Source: Pseudarthrobacter enclensis
GTDB lineage: Bacteria > Actinomycetota > Actinomycetes > Actinomycetales > Micrococcaceae
Reading direction: 5' to 3'
Assembly: GCF_030811655.1 (NCBI RefSeq)
Contig: NZ_JAUSRE010000006.1
Location: forward strand, 1 to 64,000
DNA: 64,000 nucleotides
Numbering within the stretch: the stretch's first letter is position 1; each line of letters opens with the position of its first letter. Positions 34,267-42,991 of the stretch are shown here, piece after piece. The notes under the pieces are model-generated. The model did no database searches. It was not told the DNA's origin and was given only the letters and a program-made list of their open reading frames with translations. The position numbers and the translations under genes were made by a program.

Positions 34267-34343
34267 ATAGATAGGCTACTTCCAGTCCAGCACCTGTTTT
34301 TCCCCGGCCTTCCCGCCGGTCCCCTGATACTTGAGGAACCGCC

Positions 34344-35006
34344 ATGCCCGCCCCAGGTTCGCCCGGCACACCGCCCCCAGTCCGGACGGCATTCGTTTCC
34401 GGTGCCCGGCTGGCCGGCTGGGCGAAGCGCTTCGGCGCCTCCCACGGCGGCTACCGGATGCAGGATGACGACGACGGCCTCCGCCTTGTGGCAGGCGACG
34501 GCGCGGAAGCACTGCTGCAGCCGCCCTGGCCGGCAGACGGACGCCCGGGACGCGGCGACGGACCCCTGGAGCGGCTGGCTGCCCTTGCGTCGCAGCCGCG
34601 CCGGCTGGGACTGCTGCTGGTACGGCGCGGCGGTTACGGCGTCGGGGTGGCAACCGAAGGCGTGTTGCTTGCAGCGAAGGCCGGCACCAGGTACGTGCAG
34701 TCCCGAACCGCCGCCGGGGGCCAGTCCCAGCAACGCTTTGCCCGGCGCCGTTCCAACCAGGCGGACGCGCTGGTGGCGGCGGTGGCGGAGCAGGCAAGGC
34801 TGGTCTTCGCCGGCCACGCCTTCGAATATGTAGTGCCGGGCGGTGACAGGTCACTGGCTGACCTGGTCCTTGAAGAACCCCTGATGCGTGACTACGCACG
34901 CCTGCCGCGCCTTGCTTACCTTGATGTGGTTGAGCCCCGGGCCGCCGTGTTGAAGAAGGCGGCGGCGGACGCCTGCTCGGTGCGGATCACGGTGACGGAT
35001 GCCTAG
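34344..35006 (+). CDS. Actinobacterial VLRF1-family peptidyl-tRNA hydrolase (release-factor-like)
   Basis: A 220-residue protein related to the Vms1/ANKZF1 VLRF1 domain, which cleaves peptidyl-tRNA on stalled large ribosomal subunits. The active-site loop GGQSQQRFARRRSNQ lies at residues 125-139 and follows a YVQSRTA strand, as expected for the GxxQ catalytic motif. The preceding part (VSGARLAGWAKRFGASHGGYRM) is the conserved N-terminal subdomain. It is probably a ribosome-rescue hydrolase acting in the cytoplasm. It is convergent with the GNAT gene, whose predicted tail runs antisense through its last 156 bases. Confidence 0.8.
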   Translation: MPAPGSPGTPPPVRTAFVSGARLAGWAKRFGASHGGYRMQDDDDGLRLVAGDGAEALLQPPWPADGRPGRGDGPLERLAALASQPRRLGLLLVRRGGYGVGVATEGVLLAAKAGTRYVQSRTAAGGQSQQRFARRRSNQADALVAAVAEQARLVFAGHAFEYVVPGGDRSLADLVLEEPLMRDYARLPRLAYLDVVEPRAAVLKKAAADACSVRITVTDA

Positions 35007-35648
35007 GACGGTGGAAGTCAGGCGTGCTTCCGGCAGGGTCGCCATGCAATACAGGCCGCCTTGGTTGCTCCCGGCGGGAAGGGCAAGGCGCCCGACGGCG
35101 GCGCGCCGGCCGTCATCGTCCCGGGCCAAGGCATACAGAGACGGGCAGCCTCGGAGAATCTTCCCGGCCACGGCCAGGGCGTCCTCCCCGCCGCGGCCGT
35201 CCACCGTCCACCAAACCCGCAGCCACTCCTGCGACGGTTCCATGGAGAGCTCCACCGCCGGCCTGGCACCTGCGGGAACCGGGACGTCCGTGGCGCGGCG
35301 CGTCATTACCAAGGTCTCGGACTGGCTGGTGAAGCCCTCGGCGTCCAGCAGCTGGTGGAGTGCGGATGCTGCCGGGGTGTCGAAGAGCTGGAAGATGACC
35401 GGCAGCCGCCGGCTGCGGTACCAGGACCGCGCCTCGCGGAGCAGGGCGGGAAGGTTCTGCTCCGAATGACCGGAAAGGTCACGCGGCCAGACCGAGTTGG
35501 CCCGCTGGGTGACGCCTTCCGCCGCCCTGAGGATCCAGCCGCCTGCCGCTTGCTTCTCCAGGGCCGGCCAGGCGGCATCCATGGCGTTTTCAAGGTCCAC
35601 GGCCATGGGCCGGATATGGCTCTCGGTGGACACCGGCTTCTCCTTCAC
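34851..35648 (-). CDS. GNAT-family N-acetyltransferase, C-terminally truncated (probable pseudogene)
   Basis: The first 209 codons look like a two-domain GNAT protein: WPALEKQAAGGWILRAAEGVTQRANSVWP, and a C-terminal GNAT core ending RRAAVGRLALPAGSNQGGLYCMATLPEAR. The acetyl-CoA loop (normally R-G-x-G-x-A) and the remaining half of the fold should follow at that Arg. Instead the frame reads about 16 bases of unique DNA and then 52 residues antisense to the VLRF1 gene. This suggests loss of the 3' end by deletion at the gene junction. Several Met/Val starts are possible near 35648. Activity is unlikely unless the tail is fortuitously functional. Confidence 0.6.
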   Translation of the reverse strand: MKEKPVSTESHIRPMAVDLENAMDAAWPALEKQAAGGWILRAAEGVTQRANSVWPRDLSGHSEQNLPALLREARSWYRSRRLPVIFQLFDTPAASALHQLLDAEGFTSQSETLVMTRRATDVPVPAGARPAVELSMEPSQEWLRVWWTVDGRGGEDALAVAGKILRGCPSLYALARDDDGRRAAVGRLALPAGSNQGGLYCMATLPEARLTSTVLGIRHRDPHRAGVRRRLLQHGGPGLNHIKVSKARQACVVTHQGFFKDQVSQ

Positions 35649-35666
35649 GAACGGCTGTAAACGGCA

Positions 35667-35696
35667 GGAGGTCCCCCGGCGGACCGGGGAACCTCC
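35667..35696 (-). terminator. Hairpin downstream of aspS
   Basis: GGAGGT-CCCCCGG and CCGGGGA-ACCTCC pair over 13 positions with one mismatch and a CGGA-type loop, 30 bases past the aspS stop and before the GNAT start. The U-tract on the minus strand is weak (GCCGTTT), so termination may be partial. Confidence 0.6.
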
Positions 35697-35725
35697 GTGA
35701 GTACGGCGCGGCCGCGCTCCCTGTG

Positions 35726-37522
35726 TTACTGCTTGCCTTCGGGCTTCTTCTCTTCCGGCTTTTTGGCCTCCGGCTTGAAGTCCACGCCTGCTTCCTTGCG
35801 CTGCTGCGGCGTGATGGGGGCCGGCGCCTCGGTGAGGGGGTCGTGGCCGCCGCCGGACTTCGGGAAGGCGATGACGTCCCGGATTGACTCGACTCCTGCC
35901 AGCAGCGACACCACGCGGTCCCAGCCAAAGGCGATGCCGCCGTGCGGGGGTGCGCCGTACTTGAAGCCTTCCAGCAGGAAGCCGAACTTGGTCTGGGCGT
36001 CCTCCCTGTCCAGGCCCATCAGCTCGAAGACGCGTTCCTGCACCTCGCGCTGGTGGATACGGATGGAGCCGCCGCCAATTTCGTTGCCGTTGCAGACAAT
36101 GTCATAGGCATAGGACAGCGCCGACTCGGGATCCTTGTCGAAGGTGTCCAGGAATTCCGGCTTGGGTGAGGTGAAGGCGTGGTGCACAGCGGTCCACTGT
36201 CCTCCGCCGACGGCGACGTCGCCGGAGGCAACGGCGGCAGCTGCCGGCTCGAACATGGGTGCGTCCACAACCCAGCAGAATGCCCACGCGTTGGGATCGA
36301 TCAGGCCGGTGCGGTGGCCGATCTCCACGCGGGCAGCACCCAGGAGGGCACGCGAGGGCGTCTTCTCACCCGCCGCGAAGAAGATGCAGTCGCCGGGCTT
36401 GGCACCTACGGCGTCGGCCAGTCCCGCGCGCTCGATTTCCGTGAGGTTCTTGGCGACCGGACCGGCGAGCTCGCCGTCCTCCTTGTACAGGACGTACGCC
36501 AGGCCCTTGGCGCCGCGCTGCTTGGCCCATTCCTGCCAGGCATCCAGGGCGCGGCGTGCCTGCGAAGCGCCGCCCGGCATGACCACGGCGCCCACGTAGG
36601 GAGCCTTGAACACGCCGAAATTCGTGTCCTTGAAGAATTCGGTGAGCTCGGTCAGCTCCTGGCCGAAACGGAGATCCGGCTTGTCCGAACCGTACCGGGC
36701 CATGGCGTCGGCGTAGGTGATGCGCCGGATGGGCGTGGGGATGTCCACTCCGATGAGCTGCCACACGGCCTTGACGATGTTTTCGCCCAGCCGGATGATG
36801 TCGTCCTGGTCAACGAAGCTCGCTTCAATGTCCAGCTGGGTGAATTCCGGCTGCCGGTCGGCACGGAAGTCTTCGTCGCGGTAGCAGCGTGCGATCTGGT
36901 AGTACTTCTCGAAGCCGCCCACCTGCAGCAACTGCTTGAAAAGCTGCGGGGACTGTGGGAGGGCGTACCACGAACCCGGGGCCAGGCGTGCCGGAACCAG
37001 GAAGTCCCGGGCGCCTTCCGGCGTCGAACGCGTCAGCGTGGGGGTCTCGATCTCCACGAAGCCCTCCTGGTGCAGCAGGTCGCGGGCCACGCGGTTGGCT
37101 TCGGAGCGGAGGCGCAGGTTGCGGCTGGGGCCGGGGCGGCGCAGGTCCAGGTACCGGTGCTTGAGGCGGGCTTCCTCGCCGACTTCCACGTGCTCATCAA
37201 TCTGGAACGGCAAGGGGTCCGAGGTGTTGAGGATGGTGACGTCCTCGGCAATGACCTCGATCTCGCCGGTTGCCAGCGCAGGATTCTCGTTGCCTTCCGG
37301 ACGCCTGGAGACAGTGCCCTTGACCTGCAAGACGTACTCGTTGCGCAGTCCGTGGAACACTTCTTCCTCGCGGACCACCACTTGGGCGACGCCGGAAGCG
37401 TCGCGCAGGTCCACGAATGCCACACCACCGTGATCACGACGGCGGCCCACCCAGCCGGCCAGGGTTACGGTTTGTCCAATGTGCTCGGAGCGAAGGGATC
37501 CGAGGTCATGTGTGCGCAGCAC
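35726..37522 (-). CDS. aspS: Aspartate-tRNA ligase, probably non-discriminating (Asp/Asn)
   Basis: The 598-residue bacterial-type AspRS has an OB-fold anticodon domain ([19 protein letters not shown]), class-II motif 2 ([20 protein letters not shown]), the bacterial insertion domain, and motif 3 ([10 protein letters not shown]). His31 in RRRDHGG and Gly in RPEGNENP match the non-discriminating form, which also charges tRNA-Asn for later amidation by GatCAB. Discriminating enzymes usually have Leu at this position. The start is GTG. A Lys/Glu/Pro tail follows residue 580. It is divergent from the permease gene. Confidence 0.95.
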   Translation of the reverse strand: MLRTHDLGSLRSEHIGQTVTLAGWVGRRRDHGGVAFVDLRDASGVAQVVVREEEVFHGLRNEYVLQVKGTVSRRPEGNENPALATGEIEVIAEDVTILNTSDPLPFQIDEHVEVGEEARLKHRYLDLRRPGPSRNLRLRSEANRVARDLLHQEGFVEIETPTLTRSTPEGARDFLVPARLAPGSWYALPQSPQLFKQLLQVGGFEKYYQIARCYRDEDFRADRQPEFTQLDIEASFVDQDDIIRLGENIVKAVWQLIGVDIPTPIRRITYADAMARYGSDKPDLRFGQELTELTEFFKDTNFGVFKAPYVGAVVMPGGASQARRALDAWQEWAKQRGAKGLAYVLYKEDGELAGPVAKNLTEIERAGLADAVGAKPGDCIFFAAGEKTPSRALLGAARVEIGHRTGLIDPNAWAFCWVVDAPMFEPAAAAVASGDVAVGGGQWTAVHHAFTSPKPEFLDTFDKDPESALSYAYDIVCNGNEIGGGSIRIHQREVQERVFELMGLDREDAQTKFGFLLEGFKYGAPPHGGIAFGWDRVVSLLAGVESIRDVIAFPKSGGGHDPLTEAPAPITPQQRKEAGVDFKPEAKKPEEKKPEGKQ

Positions 37523-37562
37523 AGCACGCCTTTCTGCGGGAAAACAGTGGGAAGTTCAATAT

Positions 37563-37584
37563 GATCGTTGCGGGAACGATCCCG
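37563..37584. repeat. Two overlapping hairpins in the aspS/permease divergent region
   Basis: GATCGTT-gcggg-AACGATC (37563-37581) and CGGGA-ACGA-TCCCG (37571-37584) share bases, so only one can form at a time. They lie 36 bases upstream of the permease start. They may be an operator or a small leader switch. The function is unknown. Confidence 0.4.
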
Positions 37585-37619
37585 TTCGAGTTTACCCGCT
37601 GGAAAGGGACTGCCGCCGC

Positions 37620-38873
37620 ATGAGCGAACCGCAGCAGCTGCAACGCCGCTTGGGAACCTTCGATGCCACGGCCATTGGCCTCGGTTCCATGCTGGGCGCC
37701 GGCGTGTTTGTGGTATTCGCCCCCGCGGCCGCGCTTGCGGGGAATTTGCTGGTCCTGGCCGTGGCGGTTGCGGGCGTTGTGGCGTACTGCAATGCCGTTG
37801 CTTCCGCAGCCCTCGCCGCGAAGTACCCCACCAGCGGCGGGACCTATGTGTACGGCCGCAAACAGCTCGGTGAGTGGTCGGGCTTTATTGCCGGATGGGG
37901 TTTCGTGACGGGCAAGACGGCATCGTGCGCGGCCATGGCTTTGACATTCGGCAGTTACGTGGCGCGGGACTATGCCGTACCGGTGGCCGTAGCCGCCGTG
38001 GTGGCCCTCACCGGCGTCAACCTGCTGGGCATTACCCGTACCGCCCTGCTGACGCGGATCCTGCTGTGCATGGTCCTGGCAACGCTCGTGTTTGTTGCCA
38101 TCGCCTCGGTGCTGGGTCCGCACCCTGCCGCAGGGACAGCGGGCACGCAGTCCGGCGGACTGGCAGGGGTCCTCCCTGCCGCGGGCCTGATGTTCTTCGC
38201 GTTTGCCGGCTACGCCCGGATCGCCACTCTTGGCGAAGAGGTCAGGAATCCGGCGCGGGCCATCCCACGGGCCATTTTGGCGGCCCTGGCAGCCGCCTTC
38301 GCTATCTACCTGCTGCTGGCAGTGCTCCTGCTGGCGCATCTCGGAGTGCGGCTTTCCAATTCCGGAGCCCCCTTGCTTGATGCAGTACTGGTCTCCCGTC
38401 TTGCCCCTGCTGCGCCGCTGGTGCAGGCGGGCGCCGCCGCCGCGTGCCTGGGCGCGCTCCTCGCGCTGATCACGGGCGTGGGGCGGACCACCCTGGCCAT
38501 GGCGCGGGAACGCGATCTTCCAGGCCCACTGGCAAAAGTGGGCGGCACCCACACGGTTCCGTTCGTGGCGGAACTTGCCGTGGCCGTCGTCGTCATCCTG
38601 CTCCTGCTCACCACCAACGTGATGACGGTAGTGGGCTTCTCAAGCTTCGGTGTGCTGGTGTATTACGCGGTGGCGAACGCGGCTGCCTACACCCTTGCCA
38701 TCCACCCGGGCTATGCTCCCCGCTGGCTCAACGCGGTGGGTTTCGTAGGGTGCGTGGTCCTTGCCTTCACGCTGCCGGCGGCTCCCGTCCTGACCATGGC
38801 TGCGGTCATCGCCGCAGGCATGGCGGGGCGCTGGCTGGCGCTTCGATTCCGGCAGCACCAGCCACGTCGTTAG
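37620..38873 (+). CDS. APC-superfamily amino acid permease
   Basis: A 417-residue polytopic transporter with about 12 hydrophobic segments. The first segment shows the APC signature FDATAIGLGSMLGAGVFVVFAPAA in parts, and SGGTYVYGRKQLGEWSGFIAGWG follows. The motif FAGYARIATLGEEVRNPARAIPRAI is the conserved APC loop between helices 6 and 7. It probably imports amino acids by cation or proton symport. The substrate is not evident. I chose the ATG at 37620, where homology starts; the frame extends 47 codons upstream without similarity. Confidence 0.88.
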   Translation: MSEPQQLQRRLGTFDATAIGLGSMLGAGVFVVFAPAAALAGNLLVLAVAVAGVVAYCNAVASAALAAKYPTSGGTYVYGRKQLGEWSGFIAGWGFVTGKTASCAAMALTFGSYVARDYAVPVAVAAVVALTGVNLLGITRTALLTRILLCMVLATLVFVAIASVLGPHPAAGTAGTQSGGLAGVLPAAGLMFFAFAGYARIATLGEEVRNPARAIPRAILAALAAAFAIYLLLAVLLLAHLGVRLSNSGAPLLDAVLVSRLAPAAPLVQAGAAAACLGALLALITGVGRTTLAMARERDLPGPLAKVGGTHTVPFVAELAVAVVVILLLLTTNVMTVVGFSSFGVLVYYAVANAAAYTLAIHPGYAPRWLNAVGFVGCVVLAFTLPAAPVLTMAAVIAAGMAGRWLALRFRQHQPRR

Positions 38874-38907
38874 GCCGGCCACCCCAGCCACGCCCTGGCC
38901 CTGCCGG

Positions 38908-40278
38908 CTAGACCGTAGCTGCCGCCGTGGCCGTGGTCTCTACCTGAACCGCCAGGTCCTCCAGCGGCGGCATCCAGGTTTCGGGGGCTGCCAGTACCTG
39001 CTCGCCGGTGCGGATGTCCTTGACCTGGTGGGTACCGTCCTCGTCCGTGAACCAGACGAAGGGAATGCCGCGCCGGTCGGCGAACTTGATCTGCTTGCCG
39101 AATTTCTCCGCTTTCGCCGCAACTTCAGTGGGAATACCCCGGCTGCGCAGCAGGGCGGCAACATCCTGGGCGGCCCCCCAGCTGTCGTCATGGTTCAGGG
39201 CCACCAGCACCGCGGTAGGGACTGAGCGGGAGGCCTTGGCCAGGTCCTGGCTCAGGATCCGGGACACGAGGCGGGTGACGCCGATGGACAGGCCGACGCC
39301 GGGGAACTTGCGGTTGCCTTTGGACGCCAGGGCATCGTAGCGGCCGCCGGAGCAGATGGAGCCCAGCTGCTCGTGGCCCACCAGCACGGTTTCCACCACA
39401 GTCCCCGTGTAGTAGTCGAGGCCTCGGGCAATGCTGAGGTCCGCCAGGACCTTGCCCGGGGCCCTCTGCACGGCGGCGTCGATGACCTGTTCCAGTTCGT
39501 CCAGGCCTTCATCCAGGAGTTCGTTGCTGACGCCCAGGGCCCGGACCTGGGCCACAAAGGACGTGTCCTCGGTGCGGATGGCAGCCAGCTGCAGGGCCTT
39601 GGTCGCCTGCTCGTCGGAAGCGCCGAGTTCAGTCTTCAGCAGCTCGGCCACCTTGGCGGGCCCGATCTTTTCGAGCTTGTCGATGTTGCGCAGGACCCCT
39701 GCCGTGTCATCGAGTCCGATGCCGCGGTAGAAGCCCTCAGCGAGTTTCCGGTTGTTGATGCGCAGCCGGAAGTCGGGGATGGGCAGGGCGCTGAGTGCCT
39801 CGGCGATCACCAGCGCAATCTCCACGTCGTAGCGGAACGGAAGCTCGCCGTCGCCTACCACGTCGATGTCGGCCTGCGTGAACTCCCGCGCGCGTCCTTC
39901 CTGGGGCCGCTCCCCCCGCCACACCTTCTGGATCTGGTACCTGCGGAACGGGAAGGACAAATAGCCGGCGTTCTCCACGACATACCGCGCGAAGGGCACT
40001 GTCAGGTCGAAATGCAGGGCAAGCGCGTTGGGATCGGCCTTGCCGCCCTTGACGGGGTTGTCGCTCTCGTCCTCCTGGAGCCGGCTGAGGCCATACACTT
40101 CCTTGTCGATCTCCCCCTTGCGGAGTAGCTGGCCCACGGTTTCCACTGCGCGGGTTTCGATCGAGCCGAACCCATGCAATTCAAAGACCCGGCGCAGGGT
40201 ATCGAGCACATGCAGCTCCACCAGCCGCTCCTCGGGAAGCCACTCGGGGAATCCGGACAGGGAGGCGGTGCGTGCCAT
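38908..40278 (-). CDS. hisS: Histidine-tRNA ligase
   Basis: HisRS charges tRNA-His. The 456-residue protein has class-II motifs ALHFDLTVPFARYV, RYQIQKVWRGERPQEGRAREFTQAD in parts, the histidine-specific ARGLDYYTGTVVE, GGRYD, and a C-terminal anticodon-binding domain (VPTAVLVALNHDDSW to TGEQVLAAPETW). The length is near the upper end for bacteria. The ATG is at 40278. It is convergent with the permease gene and divergent from the cyclophilin gene. Confidence 0.97.
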   Translation of the reverse strand: MARTASLSGFPEWLPEERLVELHVLDTLRRVFELHGFGSIETRAVETVGQLLRKGEIDKEVYGLSRLQEDESDNPVKGGKADPNALALHFDLTVPFARYVVENAGYLSFPFRRYQIQKVWRGERPQEGRAREFTQADIDVVGDGELPFRYDVEIALVIAEALSALPIPDFRLRINNRKLAEGFYRGIGLDDTAGVLRNIDKLEKIGPAKVAELLKTELGASDEQATKALQLAAIRTEDTSFVAQVRALGVSNELLDEGLDELEQVIDAAVQRAPGKVLADLSIARGLDYYTGTVVETVLVGHEQLGSICSGGRYDALASKGNRKFPGVGLSIGVTRLVSRILSQDLAKASRSVPTAVLVALNHDDSWGAAQDVAALLRSRGIPTEVAAKAEKFGKQIKFADRRGIPFVWFTDEDGTHQVKDIRTGEQVLAAPETWMPPLEDLAVQVETTATAAATV

Positions 40279-40369
40279 GGGGAAGGTTCTCCTTAGGGAT
40301 GGACGGCACGGCGGGCTGCCTGACGTACCCCATTAAGAGGCAGCGTGCGGCGGCAGCACAGCCAGCCAT

Positions 40370-40400
40370 GCATAAACTATGTGCGGCAGCCAGTTTATGC
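40370..40400. repeat. 9-bp inverted repeat in the hisS/cyclophilin divergent region
   Basis: GCATAAACT (40370-40378) and AGTTTATGC (40392-40400) are perfect reverse complements separated by 13 bases. They lie in a 230-base gap with divergent promoters. The repeat is AT-rich against its surroundings and could be an operator or a transcript hairpin. I found no other recognisable element in this gap. Confidence 0.5.
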
Positions 40401-40508
40401 GGCATCCGTGTGCATCTCTAATGCGGCGGAAGCGGGGAGCCTGGCGCCTGATGACTGCGCCCTGCGGCCAACCGCCGGGCACCAGCAGACCGACGATGAG
40501 GAGGACCC

Positions 40509-41327
40509 TTGGCGGCCAGTTCACGCAGTGCCCGCGAAGCAAAACGGCGCATCCAGCAAATGGAAGCCAAGCGTGAGCTCCGGCGCGGCCAGGAGAAGCG
40601 GCGGAAGCGCGACAACCTCGTCGCCGCCGGTGCGGGGGCTGCTGCCGTGGTGCTCGCCGTCGTCCTTCAACTCACCGCATTCGCCGGAAACCCAACGGAG
40701 GACGAATACGCTGCCGCGCAGGCAGGACTGGCGGAACCATCCGCCTCGGCGAGCCCGTCCGCCACCCCGTCGGCACCGGCAACCAACGGACCGAACATTC
40801 CCGCTGCAGACACTGCGGCCGGCAAGACTTTCACGGGCCAGCTGCTGTTAAACGGCAGCCCGCTTGGCGTGGAAGTGGACGGCACCAAGGCGCCGCAGGC
40901 AGCCGCGGTCTTCAAATCGCTCAGCGACCAGGGCTACTTCAACGGCAAGACGTGCCACCGGCTGACCACCGCCGACAAGTTCGGCGTGCTTCAGTGCGGA
41001 TCCCCCAACGGAGACGGCCAGGGCGACCCCAATTACACGTGGGGCCCGCTGGAGAACACCCCCGCTGACAACACCTACCCTGCTGGCACCATCGCCGTCG
41101 CCCGCACGGGCAACAACGCCTACGGCAACGGAACACAGTTCTTCATTGTGTACAAGGACACCGTTATCCCGGCGGACGCTGCCGGGGGCTACACCGTTGT
41201 GGGAAAGGTGACGTCCGGCCTGGACGTTGTGTCCAACGTTGCAGCCGCGGGAATCACGCCGGGCGCCAGCGACACGGACGGCGCGCCAAAACAACCAGTC
41301 ACGATAGACTCGTTTTCTCTGAAGTAG
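40509..41327 (+). CDS. Membrane-anchored peptidyl-prolyl cis-trans isomerase (cyclophilin type)
   Basis: The 272-residue protein has a charged cytoplasmic N-terminus (REAKRRIQQMEAKRELRRGQEKRRKR) and one membrane segment (about 38-60). A Ser/Pro/Ala linker follows, then an extracytoplasmic cyclophilin domain from about residue 105 with KSLSDQGYFNGKTCHRL, LQCGSPNGDGQGDP, GTQFFIVYKD and GYTVVGKVTSGLDVV. It probably assists folding of exported proteins. The start is TTG with GGAGG seven bases upstream. The hisS-cyclophilin-rel neighbourhood is conserved in Actinobacteria. Confidence 0.9.
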   Translation: MAASSRSAREAKRRIQQMEAKRELRRGQEKRRKRDNLVAAGAGAAAVVLAVVLQLTAFAGNPTEDEYAAAQAGLAEPSASASPSATPSAPATNGPNIPAADTAAGKTFTGQLLLNGSPLGVEVDGTKAPQAAAVFKSLSDQGYFNGKTCHRLTTADKFGVLQCGSPNGDGQGDPNYTWGPLENTPADNTYPAGTIAVARTGNNAYGNGTQFFIVYKDTVIPADAAGGYTVVGKVTSGLDVVSNVAAAGITPGASDTDGAPKQPVTIDSFSLK

Positions 41328-41393
41328 GAAGCCGGGCCGTACAGGCCACGGTGAGCACGTGAGTATTTCCCTCCAAGCGAAAGACTTTTAGCG

Positions 41394-42893
41394 GTGACAG
41401 ACAGTCAGAAATCCGACGAAACAGCAACAGACCTGACCGAAACGGCGGCGGCTTCGGACGCCAACGAAGGTACGGACGTACCTGCCGCCCAGTCCCCTGC
41501 GGCCCCGGAGGCTCCCGCGGCACCGGCACCTGCTTCCGGCCCGCGGCCGTCTGCACCCTCACCCGCAGCCTTCGCATCGCGGCCCAAGCCGGCTGCCGCT
41601 GCCCCGGCCGCAGCTCCGGTTCCTGCCGCGCCCAGCACGTCTGTTGCCGAAGCGTCCAAATGGGGACGTGTGGAGGGAGACGGCCACGTCTACCTGAACA
41701 TCGACGGCGGAGAGCACCCCGTCGGCCAGTACCCCGGCGTCAGCGACGACGAAGCCCTGCTTTACTTCGCGCGGAAGTACGACGACGTGGTGGCGCAGAT
41801 CGTGCTGCTGGAGCAGCGGGTCAGCTCCAAGGCCCCCAGCACAGACATGCACAAGACGGTGACGCACCTGCATGAACAGCTGGCCGAACGCAACATGGTG
41901 GGCGACCTCCGCGCGGCCGAGGCACGATTGGACAAACTGTCCGGCCAGATCGCCGAGCTGGAGAAGGCCGAAAAGGCCGAGCACGACGCCGTGCGCGCCT
42001 CCGAGCTGGCAGCGCGTGAAGCCATCGTTGCCGAGGCCGAACAGATTTCCGGCCAGGATCCGTCCCAGACGCAGTGGAAGACCTCCAGCGCCCGGATGAA
42101 CGAGCTTTTTGAGAACTGGAAGGCAGCCCAGAAGAGCGGCGTGCGGCTGGGCCGCAGCAACGAAGACGCACTGTGGAAGCGGTTCCGTGCCGCCCGGACC
42201 GTCTTCGACCGCCACCGGCGGGCCTACTTCTCCCAGCTGGACAGCAACAACTCCGCCGCGAAGGCCGCCAAGGAGAAGCTGATTGCCGAGGCTGAGGCCT
42301 TGTCAACATCCACGGACTGGGGTTACGCCGCCGGCGAGTACCGCAGGCTGATGGATCAGTGGAAGGCGTCCCCGCGGGCCAGCCGCAAGGATGACGACGC
42401 GCTGTGGGCCAGGTTCCGTGCCGCCCAGGACGTCTTCTTCACCTCCCGCCAGGCCGCCAACGACGAGATCGACCAGGAATACGCCGCGAACCTCACGGTC
42501 AAGGAAGCGCTTCTGGAAGAGGCCAACACCATCCTCCCGGTCAAGGACCTGGCGGCGGCGAAGAAGGCACTCCAGTCCATCCGCGACCGTTGGGAAGAGG
42601 CAGGCAAGGTGCCCCGCGCCGACATGGGCCGGGTTGAGGCCGGCCTGCGGAAGGTGGAGGACGCCGTTCGCCAGGCGGAGGAAGAGCAGTGGCAGCGGTC
42701 CAACCCGGAGCGCAAGGCACGCACCAACAGCGCGCTGTCCCAGCTGGAATCAGCCATCGCAGGCCTTCAGGAAGACCTGGCCACGGCTGAGAAGAGCGGC
42801 AACGAGGGCAAGATCAAGGCGGCCCGCGAAGCCCTGGAGGCGCGCCAGGCCTGGCTCGACCAGATCCAGCGTTCGGCAAGCGAGCTCTCCTGA
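41394..42893 (+). CDS. DUF349 domain-containing protein
   Basis: A 499-residue protein with an Ala/Pro-rich acidic N-terminus (1-85), a WGRVEGDGHVYLNIDGGEHPVGQYP segment in parts, and a coiled-coil-rich body. The body has at least three DUF349 repeats with the alternating pattern WKTSSARMNELFENWKAAQ / DALWKRFRAARTVFDRHR and WKASPRASRKDDDALWARFR. The repeats occur at about residues 225-300, 305-375 and 380-445. DUF349 proteins are soluble, of unknown role. The GTG start lies 66 bases after the cyclophilin stop, so the genes may be cotranscribed. Confidence 0.9.
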   Translation: MTDSQKSDETATDLTETAAASDANEGTDVPAAQSPAAPEAPAAPAPASGPRPSAPSPAAFASRPKPAAAAPAAAPVPAAPSTSVAEASKWGRVEGDGHVYLNIDGGEHPVGQYPGVSDDEALLYFARKYDDVVAQIVLLEQRVSSKAPSTDMHKTVTHLHEQLAERNMVGDLRAAEARLDKLSGQIAELEKAEKAEHDAVRASELAAREAIVAEAEQISGQDPSQTQWKTSSARMNELFENWKAAQKSGVRLGRSNEDALWKRFRAARTVFDRHRRAYFSQLDSNNSAAKAAKEKLIAEAEALSTSTDWGYAAGEYRRLMDQWKASPRASRKDDDALWARFRAAQDVFFTSRQAANDEIDQEYAANLTVKEALLEEANTILPVKDLAAAKKALQSIRDRWEEAGKVPRADMGRVEAGLRKVEDAVRQAEEEQWQRSNPERKARTNSALSQLESAIAGLQEDLATAEKSGNEGKIKAAREALEARQAWLDQIQRSASELS

Positions 42894-42913
42894 CTTTTTC
42901 GGCCAGCTGACGC

Positions 42914-42961
42914 GCACAGGCCCTGTCCCGGTTATCCACATGACCGGGACAGGGCCTGTGC
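42914..42961. terminator. Long hairpin terminator after the DUF349 gene, with TTATCCACA in its loop
   Basis: A perfect 19-bp stem (GCACAGGCCCTGTCCCGGT pairing with its complement) closes a 10-base loop, 20 bases past the stop codon. The loop carries TTATCCACA (42932-42940), identical to the consensus DnaA box. There is no strong U-tract on the plus strand. Confidence 0.75.
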
Positions 42962-42991
42962 CTGTTATGTGCGTGCGGGCAGGATAGGGAT

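Noticed and set aside
37479..37619. 47-codon N-terminal extension of the APC permease
   Set aside because: It lies opposite the start of aspS and in the promoter region, and has no membrane or conserved features.
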